From Rhizobiaceae bacterium (GTDB taxonomy: Bacteria > Pseudomonadota > Alphaproteobacteria > Rhizobiales > Rhizobiaceae): a stretch of 9,764 nucleotides of DNA. Location of the stretch: positions 1-9,764 of the forward strand of contig JAGWJK010000096.1 in NCBI GenBank assembly GCA_028865845.1, in the 5' to 3' direction. A model generated the notes under the pieces. That model was not told the origin of the DNA, searched no databases, and saw only the letters and a program-made list of their open reading frames with translations. Every line of letters begins with the position of its first letter. Position 1 is the stretch's first letter. Of the stretch, positions 1 to 6,875 are shown in pieces. The translations under genes and the position numbers were made by a program.

Positions 1-371
1 TGCTGCACGAGCTTGCCGCGGCCGGCGTCCCGACGGCCGTCGCCTCCGACAATACGCGCGATCCCTTCTATGCTTATGGCGACCTCGACCCCGTCGAAGT
101 CTTCCGCGAGGCCGTGCGCATCCTGCATCTCGATCATCCGCTGGATACCGCCGCACGCGTCGTCACCACATCGCCCGCCGATATTCTCGGCCGATCCGAT
201 GTCGGCCGCATCGCCATCGGCAACCCTGCCGATCTCGTGCTCTTCAGCGCCCGCCGCTGGAGCGAATTCCTTTCCCGTCCGCAGTCCGATCGCGTCGTCC
301 TTCGCAAAGGCAAGGTGATCGACCGCAGCCTGCCGGACTACCGTGAACTCGATACCGTTATTGGAGCCTGA
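1..371 (+). CDS. Cytosine deaminase-like amidohydrolase, C-terminal part (5' truncated by window edge)
   Basis: Only the last ~122 residues are in the window; the reading frame enters at base 3 and ends at TGA 369-371. The visible part begins with a helix and then VASDNTRDPFYAYGD, whose Asp matches the late metal-ligand Asp of the amidohydrolase (metallo-dependent hydrolase) superfamily. It then runs into the closing beta-sandwich region (VGRIAIGNPADLVLF ... SDRVVLRKGKVID) typical of CodA-like deaminases. Members hydrolyse amino groups or cyclic amide bonds on pyrimidines and related N-heterocycles in the cytoplasm. It is 1 bp upstream of an FAD-linked oxidase and evidently in the same operon. 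The N-terminal HxH metal site lies outside the window, so substrate specificity cannot be judged. Cytosine deaminase is the closest fit, but another cyclic amidohydrolase is possible. Confidence 0.8.
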   Translation, partial: LHELAAAGVPTAVASDNTRDPFYAYGDLDPVEVFREAVRILHLDHPLDTAARVVTTSPADILGRSDVGRIAIGNPADLVLFSARRWSEFLSRPQSDRVVLRKGKVIDRSLPDYRELDTVIGA

Positions 372-372
372 C

Positions 373-1782
373 ATGCCGGACTATCAGCTCATCAAAAAAG
401 AACTCGAAGGCATCGCCATCGAAGATAATCCGGCGCTGGTGCGCCAGAAGAGCCGGGATTTCTATTGGTATTCGCCGATCCTGAAAGCGCAGCTCGACAA
501 CGTCACCGCCGATATCGTCGTCACGCCGAAGACCGAGGAAGAGGTCATCCGCACGCTGAAGGTGGCCTATGCGCATGACGTGCCGGTCACCCCACGCGGC
601 GCCGGCACCGGCAATTACGGCCAGGCCATGCCGTTGTCCGGCGGCATCGTGCTCAACCTCGCGGCCATGAACAAGATCAAGGAAATCCACCCCGGCCGCG
701 TCGTCTGCGAGCCGGGCATCGTCATTGCCGAACTCGACCGCCAGACCAAGGCCCATTCCGGCCAGGAACTGCGCTTCCATCCCTCGACGGCCCAGACGGC
801 GACGATCGGTGGTTTCATCGCCGGTGGCTCCGGCGGTGTCGGCTCGATCACCTGGGGCGGCTTGCGCGACATCGGCAACATCCTGCGCCTGCGCGTGGTC
901 ACCATGGAGGCCGAGCCGCGCGTGCTCGACCTCACCGGCTGGGACCTGACCAAGGTCAGCCACGCCTACGGCACCAACGGCATCATCACCGAAATCGAAA
1001 TGCCGCTCGCACCGGCCTATGATTGGGTCGATCTACTGGTGGCCTATGACGACTTCATGGATGCCGTGCGCTTCTCCGACGCGCTGGCCAAGTGCAACGG
1101 CATCCTCGTCAAGGAAATCGCGCCGATCGCTGCACCGATCCCTTACGAGTATTTCACCCGCCACAAGCCCTATATCCGCCAGGGTCAATCGATCGTCGCG
1201 CTGATGATCGCGCCGCACTCGATGGACCCGTTCATCGCCTTCACCACCCAGCAGAAGGGCGAAATCACCTTCCGCTCGGACAAGGTCGAGAGCATGAAGG
1301 GCATTCCGCATGCCTATGAACTCGCCTGGAACCACACGACGCTGCGCGCCATCAAGGTCGATCCGACCATCACCTATCTGCAGGTACAGTATCCCGGCCC
1401 CGATCACGTCGCCAAGGTACAGAAGATGGTGGAGATCTTCGGAGACGAGGTCCCAGGACATCTCGAATTCATCAAATTCGACGGCCAGATCCAGTGCTCC
1501 GGCCTGCCTCTGGTGCGCTACACGTCCGAGGACCGGCTCGAGGAGATCATCAAGATCCATCAGGATCACGGCTGCCCGATCTTCAATCCGCATCGCTACA
1601 CGCTTGAAGAAGGCGGCATGAAGCAGACGGATACCGTTCAGCTCGCCTTCAAGAAGGAAACCGATCCGAAGGGCCTGCTCAATCCCGGCAAGATGATTGC
1701 CTGGGACAATCCGGATTTCGACTTCAAGGCCGGCAAGAACTATCTCTTCCCAGGCCTCGCCGCCCTCATGGAGGCCTCATGA
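373..1782 (+). CDS. FAD-binding oxidoreductase (GlcD / PCMH-type FAD-linked oxidase)
   Basis: 469 residues. The chosen ATG at 373 has a GGAG at 363-366 six bases upstream, inside the end of the deaminase gene, and leaves a 1-bp gap after its stop; an in-frame ATG at 343 would overlap that gene and has no such support. An N-terminal PCMH FAD domain (about residues 45-215) shows ADIVVTPKTEEEV, the FAD-pyrophosphate loop PRGAGTGNYG (74-83) and TIGGFIAGGSGGVGS (144-158). The C-terminal substrate/cap domain closes with DPKGLLNPGKM (431-441), a signature of FAD-linked oxidase C-terminal domains. The family oxidises alpha-hydroxy acids, aryl alcohols or similar compounds in the cytoplasm. Placement between a deaminase and a quinone-reductase-like flavoprotein suggests oxidation of a ring or hydroxylated intermediate, but the substrate is not readable from sequence. 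There is no signal peptide. Confidence 0.85.
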   Translation: MPDYQLIKKELEGIAIEDNPALVRQKSRDFYWYSPILKAQLDNVTADIVVTPKTEEEVIRTLKVAYAHDVPVTPRGAGTGNYGQAMPLSGGIVLNLAAMNKIKEIHPGRVVCEPGIVIAELDRQTKAHSGQELRFHPSTAQTATIGGFIAGGSGGVGSITWGGLRDIGNILRLRVVTMEAEPRVLDLTGWDLTKVSHAYGTNGIITEIEMPLAPAYDWVDLLVAYDDFMDAVRFSDALAKCNGILVKEIAPIAAPIPYEYFTRHKPYIRQGQSIVALMIAPHSMDPFIAFTTQQKGEITFRSDKVESMKGIPHAYELAWNHTTLRAIKVDPTITYLQVQYPGPDHVAKVQKMVEIFGDEVPGHLEFIKFDGQIQCSGLPLVRYTSEDRLEEIIKIHQDHGCPIFNPHRYTLEEGGMKQTDTVQLAFKKETDPKGLLNPGKMIAWDNPDFDFKAGKNYLFPGLAALMEAS

Positions 1783-2360
1783 GGGTTCTCGTGCTGCATT
1801 CGCACCCGGTCGAGGAAAGTTTTGGCGCCGCACTGCATCGGCAGACAATCGAAAGCCTGAAAGCCGCCGGCCATGAGGTCGACGACTGCAATCTCTACGC
1901 CGAGGGCTTTGACCCCGTGCTCTCCCGCCACGACCGGGTGATCTACCACGACTATCCCGAAAATACCGAGGCGGTGAAATCCTATGTCGAGCGGCTGCAA
2001 CGCGCCGAGGCTTTGGTGATCGTCACTCCCGTCTGGAATTTCGGCTTTCCAGCGATCCTGAAAGGCTATTTCGATCGCGTCTGGCTGCCGGGCGTCACCT
2101 TCGAACTGGTCAACGGCAAAGTGCGCTCGAAATTGCAGCACATCCGCAAACTCGGCGCCGTGCTGACCTATGGCGCCGATCCCTTCCGCGCCTTTGTCGC
2201 CGGCAATCCGCCGAAGAAGATCGTCAAGCGCGTGTTGCGCGCGCAGATCAAGCCTTTCGCGCCGGTCGTCTTTCTCGCGCACTACGACATGAACCGTTCG
2301 ACCGACGAAACGCGCAGGCGATATCTGGAGAAGGTGAAGCGGGAAATGGAGCAGTTCTAA
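1779..2360 (+). CDS. NAD(P)H-dependent oxidoreductase, flavodoxin-like fold (NQO/KefF/MdaB-type)
   Basis: 193 residues, normal for the family. It starts at an ATGA overlap with the oxidase stop (4 bp) and has GGAGG at 1770-1774, so translation is coupled. The N-terminal strand and P-loop-like flavin phosphate site is LHSHPVEESFGAAL (6-19). The flavin-ring loop and dimer segment TPVWNFGFPAILKGYFDRVW (83-102) followed by LPGVTFEL is the hallmark of the NAD(P)H:quinone oxidoreductase flavodoxin-fold family. Such proteins do two-electron reduction of quinones or other acceptors with FMN or FAD in the cytoplasm. As last gene of the operon it may recycle electrons or reduce a product of the upstream oxidase (inference). 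A C-terminal basic helix (RRRYLEKVKREMEQF) ends the protein. Confidence 0.85.
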   Translation: MRVLVLHSHPVEESFGAALHRQTIESLKAAGHEVDDCNLYAEGFDPVLSRHDRVIYHDYPENTEAVKSYVERLQRAEALVIVTPVWNFGFPAILKGYFDRVWLPGVTFELVNGKVRSKLQHIRKLGAVLTYGADPFRAFVAGNPPKKIVKRVLRAQIKPFAPVVFLAHYDMNRSTDETRRRYLEKVKREMEQF

Positions 2361-2379
2361 AACCGCTGCCAAATCGCCG

Positions 2380-2400
2380 ATGCGGCTTTGCCCGCATTTT
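2380..2400. terminator. Hairpin with T-run between convergent genes
   Basis: ATGCGG (2380-2385), a 6-nt loop, then CCGCAT (2392-2397) with TTTT at 2397-2400. It lies 19 bp after the NAD(P)H oxidoreductase stop and touches the stop codon of the converging methyltransferase gene. The T-run serves the + strand operon. On the - strand the hairpin is followed by only a short T stretch (GATTT), so bidirectional action is possible but weaker. Confidence 0.5.
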
Positions 2401-3127
2401 ACTTGAACGTCGATATCAGCAGGAACATCGGCCGGTCACGATCGCTTGCCCAATCCGGATGGACGCGAAGATCCTCGTCCGTCGGCGTCCATTCCTCCGT
2501 ACGGGCGATCGTGAAACCGTTTTCGATCAGGAGATTGAACGTGGTCGCCATGGTGCGGTGTTGCTTCACCACGCCTTCGGCAAGCCAGTTCGTGATGCGC
2601 GGCCCTTCCATCTGATAGCTGTCGAGCGGCCATATTTGTCGCCCCTCGGCATCTTCTGACCAATCAGGCCGAGCCGGGGCCATAAAGATCGGATGCTCGA
2701 TCGAGAAGATCAGCCGGCCACCAGGCCGCAGCGCCCGATGGATCGTTGCGAGAAGCCTGCCGAAATCTTCGATATAGTGAAAGGCGAGCGAACTGTAGGC
2801 GAGATCGAAGGCCGCGGCCGGAAGCTGCAGATGGTCGAGGTCCGCCGTGGCGTAGCAAATGCCGCCATCCGTCGTTTCCGCCTTGGCGCGGGCCAGCATG
2901 TTGTCCGAGAGGTCGAGACCGAGCACGCTTGCAGCACCCTGCTCCCTCGCCCAGCGACAGAACCAGCCGAAGCCGCAACCAAGGTCGACGATATCGAGGC
3001 CCTTGATATCGGCAAGCATGGCGCGGATCGCCGGCCACTCCGCCGCACCCGCCAGCCCATCGATCGAGCGCCGAAGCTGGCAGTAGCCGTTGAAAAAAGC
3101 CGGATCGTCGTAAATGTTCTGGGCCAT
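2399..3127 (-). CDS. Class I SAM-dependent methyltransferase
   Basis: 242 residues from the ATG at 3127, which is preceded by GGAGGTG at 3131-3137. The frame stays open upstream for another 78 codons, but that extension is low-complexity Arg/Ser-rich, overlaps ridA, and is a shadow. Rossmann-fold signatures: motif I VDLGCGFGW (47-55), the acidic ribose-binding strand end LGLDLSDNM (69-77), the adenine-proximal ATADLDHL (93-100), motif IV FDLAYSSLAFHYIED (107-121), and LRPGGRLIFSIEHP (133-146). The C-terminal half carries an aromatic-rich cap (WPLDSYQMEGP, WLAEGVVKQHRT) as in UbiE/small-molecule methyltransferases. It is cytosolic. The methyl acceptor cannot be predicted. It is probably the last gene of an operon with ridA and the EamA permease, 70 bp after ridA. 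Confidence 0.85.
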   Translation of the reverse strand: MAQNIYDDPAFFNGYCQLRRSIDGLAGAAEWPAIRAMLADIKGLDIVDLGCGFGWFCRWAREQGAASVLGLDLSDNMLARAKAETTDGGICYATADLDHLQLPAAAFDLAYSSLAFHYIEDFGRLLATIHRALRPGGRLIFSIEHPIFMAPARPDWSEDAEGRQIWPLDSYQMEGPRITNWLAEGVVKQHRTMATTFNLLIENGFTIARTEEWTPTDEDLRVHPDWASDRDRPMFLLISTFK

Positions 3128-3130
3128 GTT

Positions 3131-3137
3131 CACCTCC
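3131..3137 (-). promoter_or_regulatory. Strong Shine-Dalgarno deciding the methyltransferase start
   Basis: On the - strand GGAGGTG ends 3 bases before the ATG at 3127, with 5 bases between GGAGG and the start. It fixes the start against the longer open frame running into ridA. Confidence 0.8.
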
Positions 3138-3197
3138 GGGCTACGGGTGGGGTTCGGCAAATGGCATTCCCGCTGCGCCGGACCGCCCTCCGCCCTG

Positions 3198-3593
3198 TTA
3201 TACCACCTTCGCCGCCGTGACCTCGACCTCGACCAGAAATTCCGGGCGGGTGAAGCCGCCGACGATGATGAGCGTCGAGGCGGGCTTGGGATCAAGCGTA
3301 TATCGATCGCGAACCGCCATATAGGCTGGAAAATCCTCGCGTTTGGTGACGAAGCCAGCAATGCGGATCACGTCGGAAAAATCCATGCCGGCCTCCGTAA
3401 GGATGGCCTTGATCGCTTCGAAGCACAGCTCCGCCTGGCTGGTGATATCGGCCGGAATGCTGTCGTCGAGCGCAATGCCGAGCTGACCGGATGTCACCAG
3501 AAGGCTCGCACCGGGTGGCACCAGCAAACCGTGATTGTAGTTGCCGAACGGACGGCGGACGGAAGGCGGATTGAAGGTCTTTTTCATCGGCAT
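3198..3593 (-). CDS. RidA/YjgF/Rid family protein
   Basis: 131 residues, the usual length of Rid-family subunits, which form trimers. The chosen ATG at 3593 has AAGGGA about 5 bases upstream; a second in-frame ATG (codon 3) is spaced worse. Rid features: an N-terminal FGNYNHGLLV segment, VTSGQLGIALD (33-43), QAELCFEAIKAILTEAGMDFSDVIRI (53-78), and TRPEFLVEVEVTA (115-127), whose Arg116 aligns with the carboxylate-binding Arg of imine/enamine-hydrolysing RidA. True RidA proteins deaminate reactive 2-aminoacrylate-type imines in the cytoplasm. Because Arg is kept, deaminase activity is plausible, though the YNHGLLVPPG start is closer to Rid variants than to archetypal RidA. It lies between the EamA permease (55 bp upstream) and the methyltransferase (70 bp downstream) on the same strand. 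Confidence 0.85.
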   Translation of the reverse strand: MPMKKTFNPPSVRRPFGNYNHGLLVPPGASLLVTSGQLGIALDDSIPADITSQAELCFEAIKAILTEAGMDFSDVIRIAGFVTKREDFPAYMAVRDRYTLDPKPASTLIIVGGFTRPEFLVEVEVTAAKVV

Positions 3594-3648
3594 CGGTTCC
3601 CTTGTGGTCGCGCCGATTTCAGCATTTCACCCCATTTCGGGCAAGCCG

Positions 3649-4545
3649 TCAGATGGCCTTGGCGGGTTCCACCGCCCTGTTCCGTCGAACTTCCAAGAGG
3701 ATATGGCCGAAGAGTGCAGCAAGCACGATCGGTCCGCCGATCATCGTTGCCTGCGACGGTCTCTCGCCGAGCAGCATCCAGACCCACAGCGGCGTCAGCG
3801 GCACTTCAAGCGACGTCAGCAGGCTGGCGTCAGCCGCAGGAATGAGCCGCGAACCGAAGGTGTATAGGCTGAGGCCCATGGCGTTCTGGACGATGCCGAA
3901 GGCGATGATCAGGCCGAGATCATGCCCCGAAACCAAAAGCGGCGAGGCGAACCAGAAGGTAATGAACGAGCAAAGCCATGCGGATGCAGCCATTGCCGGC
4001 AGCATCGGCACATCGCGATGCTGGCGCATGACGACGGCAAGCGCCGCAACCGTCAGCGTCATGATTCCGGCAAGAAGCTTGCCGAGCCAGCTGCCACCGC
4101 CGCCCGTCTCGCCGGTCAGCATCACGATGACACCAAGAAGCGCAATACCGCTGGCAACCAGCGTCGTCTTGCTCGGACGTTCCTTGATGAAAAGGAACGC
4201 GACGCCGGCAGTCACGAAGGGCACGGTGGCGTAGATCACCATCGCATCGGCGACGGAGGTGTAATAGATCGAGCCGATGCCGCTGATCATCGACGCCGTG
4301 GAAAACACCGTTGCCGCCAGCGACGGCCCGCGCATCGAGCGGATGATGCGCCAAGCATTGCCGCGCTCGATGAACAGGAACAAGGCGAAGACGCCAAGAC
4401 CGGAGACGATGCCGCGGCAGAAGAGGATGGTCATCAGATCGGCGTGAATGGAGCGCACGAACAGGCCCGAGCTCGACCATGCCAGGGCGGAAAACGCCAC
4501 ATAGATCACGCCCATGCGATATTGCTGCTGCTCGACCAGCGTCAC
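3649..4545 (-). CDS. EamA/DMT-family permease
   Basis: 298 residues with about ten hydrophobic segments arranged as two EamA repeats (about residues 13-137 and 155-288), the normal architecture of drug/metabolite transporters in the inner membrane. The second repeat contains the typical ...ASLLTSLEVPLTPLWVWMLLGERPS segment (E before P in the penultimate helices; the matching FLFIKERPS closes repeat one). The GTG start at 4545 is preferred because a GGGGGA stretch lies about 5 bases upstream; an in-frame ATG at 4515 has no ribosome site but would still leave all membrane helices. EamA proteins export amino acids, purine-type metabolites or other small molecules; the substrate is unknown. The gene heads a likely operon with ridA and the methyltransferase, and is divergent from the small exported protein. 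Confidence 0.85.
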   Translation of the reverse strand: MTLVEQQQYRMGVIYVAFSALAWSSSGLFVRSIHADLMTILFCRGIVSGLGVFALFLFIERGNAWRIIRSMRGPSLAATVFSTASMISGIGSIYYTSVADAMVIYATVPFVTAGVAFLFIKERPSKTTLVASGIALLGVIVMLTGETGGGGSWLGKLLAGIMTLTVAALAVVMRQHRDVPMLPAMAASAWLCSFITFWFASPLLVSGHDLGLIIAFGIVQNAMGLSLYTFGSRLIPAADASLLTSLEVPLTPLWVWMLLGERPSQATMIGGPIVLAALFGHILLEVRRNRAVEPAKAI

Positions 4546-4574
4546 GACGAATCCCCCATCCCTTTAGGCTTCGA

Positions 4575-4603
4575 CTATTAGCGGGCAAGCAGGAAGCCCA
4601 CAA
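4575..4603 (-). promoter_or_regulatory. Weak candidate promoter for the EamA-ridA-methyltransferase operon
   Basis: On the - strand TTGTGG (4598-4603) and TAATAG (4575-4580) are separated by 17 bp, 29 bp upstream of the GTG start. Each hexamer matches consensus at only about half the positions, so this is a suggestion. Confidence 0.3.
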
Positions 4604-4693
4604 GCGGCGGTAGGCGCAATAAGACGAAGCTGTCGCTGCGTGTAAGATGACGAGCTGAACGCCGTCTAAACGACATGCCGGCACGAAAGTCGC

Positions 4694-4722
4694 TTGTATC
4701 CATCGCCGCCGGTTTTTATTTT
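4694..4722 (+). promoter_or_regulatory. Candidate promoter for the small Cys-rich exported protein
   Basis: TTGTAT (4694-4699), a 17-bp spacer, TATTTT (4717-4722), 29 bp upstream of the TTG start at 4752. An 8-bp palindrome TGCCGGCA (4676-4683) sits just upstream of the -35. The remainder of the roughly 200-bp divergent intergenic region (4546-4751) shows nothing else recognisable. Confidence 0.4.
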
Positions 4723-4751
4723 GCAATCACGGGTGAGTCGGGGGCTAAAAA

Positions 4752-5177
4752 TTGAACGTATTGTTGGCCGGAATTTTGAGCTGCGGATGCGTGAGCCTGG
4801 CCGACGGCCCGCTATGGACACCTGCGCAAGCCTACATCAATACAAAGGCCGAATGCAGCCAAAGCAGCGATCCGGCAAACTGCCGGCACACGCGCGAAAC
4901 CTGGCCGCGGGACTATCACGATGCCGTTGCCGGCCAATATCAGGGCCAGCGAAATGTCGCCTTCTGCCTCAGCACCGGCTGCGACATGGCGATAAGCCGC
5001 GATGAAGTTCTCGGATGCGCATGGCGGATCGTCATCGTCGATTCCAAACATCGCGAACTCGACAGCACCGATGAGACGAATCTCAAGCATTTCTGCGGGC
5101 CGGACTACCTGGATGAAACGGGACAGCAGGCTGCGAAGAAGGAAGCGGAGCGGTTCCTCGCCATGCTCGGCAGCTAA
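4752..5177 (+). CDS. Small Cys-rich exported protein of unknown function (possible lipoprotein)
   Basis: 141 residues. The TTG start at 4752 is the first start codon possible in frame (TAA at 4746-4748) and has a GGGGG at 4740-4744 seven bases upstream. The N-terminus MNVLLAGILSCGCVSLADG looks like a short export signal. A lipobox-like ILSC precedes Cys11, and SLA|DG could instead be a signal peptidase I site; the n-region lacks a Lys/Arg, which is atypical. The mature part has six further Cys (35, 44, 72, 77, 89, 115), consistent with disulfides in the periplasm. QGQRNVAFCLSTGCD and EVLGCAWRIVIV (60s-90s) have a flavour of Sel1-like helical repeats but no convincing repeat. I do not recognise a family. 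It stands alone, between a divergent EamA operon and a convergent hydrolase gene, and ends at a strong terminator. Confidence 0.7.
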   Translation: MNVLLAGILSCGCVSLADGPLWTPAQAYINTKAECSQSSDPANCRHTRETWPRDYHDAVAGQYQGQRNVAFCLSTGCDMAISRDEVLGCAWRIVIVDSKHRELDSTDETNLKHFCGPDYLDETGQQAAKKEAERFLAMLGS

Positions 5178-5207
5178 ACGGAAGCCGTCGGTCCGCCGGG
5201 AATAATC

Positions 5208-5243
5208 CGAGCACGGCGGATGCCTCCGCCGTGCTCGATTTTC
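5208..5243. terminator. Convergent (probably bidirectional) terminator, perfect 13-bp stem
   Basis: CGAGCACGGCGGA (5208-5220), loop TGCC (5221-5224), TCCGCCGTGCTCG (5225-5237): a perfect 13-bp stem with a tetraloop, followed by ATTTTC. It sits between the stop of the small exported protein (5177) and the stop of the converging hydrolase (5249). On the - strand the stem is followed by GATTATT, a poorer T tract. Confidence 0.8.
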
Positions 5244-5248
5244 ATTGA

Positions 5249-5860
5249 TCAGGCATAAGCTGCGAATAGTGTGCGGATCGCCTCGATCTCGTTGGGGCGG
5301 ATGTCATGACCGCCCTGGTGCCATTCGAGTGTCACTTCGGCCTCCTGCCGCGTGAAATAATCCGCAAGCGCCCTCGTGACCGGCACCGACGAAATCGGGT
5401 CGCGCTCGCCGGCGGTGATCAGCACCTTGCTGCCCGCCAGCTTTGCATTGTCGCGCGGCTGGAACGGTATCAACGGATGCATCAGCGCCGATGCATCGAA
5501 GAGATCGCCGTGTTCGATCAGCACGTTGGCGAGAATATTCGCGCCATTGGAAAATCCGAGGCCAAGAATATGCGACGCGCCATGATCAACAGCGAGGCCT
5601 TTGACATAGACCGCCATCTTCTCGGTAGCACGGGCGAGATCCGCCATATCGTAAACGCCCTCGCCGGTGCGGCGGAAGAATCGCGCCGCTCCATATTCGC
5701 AGACATCGCCGCGCGGAGAGACGATGGTCGCTTCCGGCAACAGGCGGCTGCCGAAATCGAAGAACTGGTTCTCGTCACCACCCGTACCATGGAAGGTGAA
5801 GAGAATAGGCTTTCCGGGTGCACCGGCCTTCAGCCGGTGCACATAGGTCGTGTCGGTCAT
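5249..5860 (-). CDS. mhqD: Alpha/beta hydrolase, MhqD/carboxylesterase-phospholipase type
   Basis: 203 residues, the usual size of the dienelactone hydrolase/YpfH-like esterase group. Oxyanion loop HGTGGDE (24-30), nucleophile elbow LGFSNGAN (101-108; Ser104), acid Asp154 in ITAGERDP, and catalytic His185 in HQGGHD; all three triad members are present. No signal peptide, so cytosolic. The ATG at 5860 has GAGAGGTAA about 5 bases upstream. It follows the MhqO-like dioxygenase gene by 15 bp on the same strand, and the same mhqO-mhqD pairing is known from Bacillus, where these genes are induced by quinones and hydroquinones. By analogy it may hydrolyse a ring-cleavage product or an adduct. Family assignment is sure, the mhqD role moderately so. 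Confidence 0.85.
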   Translation of the reverse strand: MTDTTYVHRLKAGAPGKPILFTFHGTGGDENQFFDFGSRLLPEATIVSPRGDVCEYGAARFFRRTGEGVYDMADLARATEKMAVYVKGLAVDHGASHILGLGFSNGANILANVLIEHGDLFDASALMHPLIPFQPRDNAKLAGSKVLITAGERDPISSVPVTRALADYFTRQEAEVTLEWHQGGHDIRPNEIEAIRTLFAAYA

Positions 5861-5875
5861 AACGTTACCTCTCGC

Positions 5876-6808
5876 TTACGCGTCGAGCGGTTCGAGATTC
5901 TGCTCGATCAGGGAGCGCAGATGCGCATGCTGTTCCGGCAGTTTCAGTGCCTCGCCGAGATGGGCGGTGTCCTCATCGCGGTTGAAGCCCGGTTCGTTGG
6001 TGGCAATTTCGAACAACACGCCGCCCGGCGTGCGGAAATAGATTGCCCAGAAATAATCACGGTCGATGACCGGGGTTACCTGGTAGCCGGTATCCATCAG
6101 CGCCTTGCGCACTTCGAGCTGCTTTGCGCGGTTCTCGACGGCGAAGGCAACGTGGTGGACCGAGCCGGCGCCCGGCAGCGAGCGAGCGATATTCGGCATG
6201 GTCTCGAGGTCGATGAAGTCGGCGCCGTTGCCGCCCGGAATGGCGAGCCGCTTGACGCCTTCATGGGTATCGACCACCTCGTAACCCATGTATTTCAGCA
6301 GTTCCGCCGTGGCACCCTCGTCCCTCAGCCGCATGGCAACCGAGTGAAAGCCGCGAATGGCGTGTTCGGCATCGACGCCGCCATGCGTCCAGCCCTCACG
6401 ATTATCGTCCTTGACCTCGACGAGCGAGAAACCGTCGCCATCCGGGCCGGCAAAGTGCAGGCGCTTCTGGCCGAAGGATTCATCGGCTTTCAGGCCTTCG
6501 ACATCAAGCTTGCCGAGGCGGTCGGTCCAATAGGGAATGGCACCTTCCGGAACGGAGAAGACGGTATTACCGACTTCGCCGGTACCCGGGCGACCGCGTG
6601 CCATTCTCGGGAACGGGAAATAGGTCATGACCGTACCGGGCGTACCGATCTCGTCACCGTAGTAGAGGTGATAGACATCGGGAGCATCGAAATTGACGGT
6701 CTTCTTGACGCGGCGCAAACCCAGCGTGTTGGTGAAGAACTTGTTGTTGGTCCGGGCGTCTTCCGCCATCGAGGTGACGTGGTGAAGGCCCTTGATCTGG
6801 TCGAGCAT
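5876..6808 (-). CDS. mhqO: VOC-family ring-cleaving dioxygenase, MhqO-like
   Basis: 310 residues, two vicinal-oxygen-chelate (glyoxalase/extradiol dioxygenase) modules: about 6-130 and 150-275. The metal-binding pattern shows in GLHHVT (8-12) at the start of module one, SVHHVAFAVE (216-225) in module two, and the terminal Glu of GGVLFEIATNEPGF (262-275; Glu267). LGLRRVKKTVNFDAPDVYHLYYGDE (29-53) and the RTPGGVLFE ending are characteristic of the hydroquinone-specific ring-cleavage dioxygenase group (MhqO, MhqA/MhqE relatives, formerly annotated PcpA-like). It would open hydroquinone-type rings with Fe(II) and O2 in the cytoplasm. The ATG at 6808 has AAAGGGG about 8 bases upstream. It is first gene of a two-gene operon with the alpha/beta hydrolase. 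No MarR-type regulator (mhqR) is beside it; a palindrome overlaps its candidate promoter. Confidence 0.85.
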   Translation of the reverse strand: MLDQIKGLHHVTSMAEDARTNNKFFTNTLGLRRVKKTVNFDAPDVYHLYYGDEIGTPGTVMTYFPFPRMARGRPGTGEVGNTVFSVPEGAIPYWTDRLGKLDVEGLKADESFGQKRLHFAGPDGDGFSLVEVKDDNREGWTHGGVDAEHAIRGFHSVAMRLRDEGATAELLKYMGYEVVDTHEGVKRLAIPGGNGADFIDLETMPNIARSLPGAGSVHHVAFAVENRAKQLEVRKALMDTGYQVTPVIDRDYFWAIYFRTPGGVLFEIATNEPGFNRDEDTAHLGEALKLPEQHAHLRSLIEQNLEPLDA

Positions 6809-6875
6809 CTCTAAACCCCTTTGTTTCGCCTGCGACGGCAGGCGTTGTTCATGGGTGATAGATGATCCCTCGCAA

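Noticed and set aside
358..963. 201-codon - strand open frame antisense to the FAD oxidase
   Set aside because: The product is a low-complexity Asp/Ala/Gly/Arg-rich sequence with no domain; the + strand frame has clear FAD motifs.
3128..3361. 78-codon N-terminal extension of the methyltransferase
   Set aside because: Arg/Ser-rich, overlaps ridA on the same strand, and a strong GGAGGTG marks the internal ATG at 3127.
5306..6814. 502-codon open frame on the + strand across both mhq genes
   Set aside because: It is antisense to two genes with complete catalytic motifs and ribosome sites. Its protein is composition-biased (rich in R, D, A, G, I), with no recognisable domain: a GC-driven shadow.
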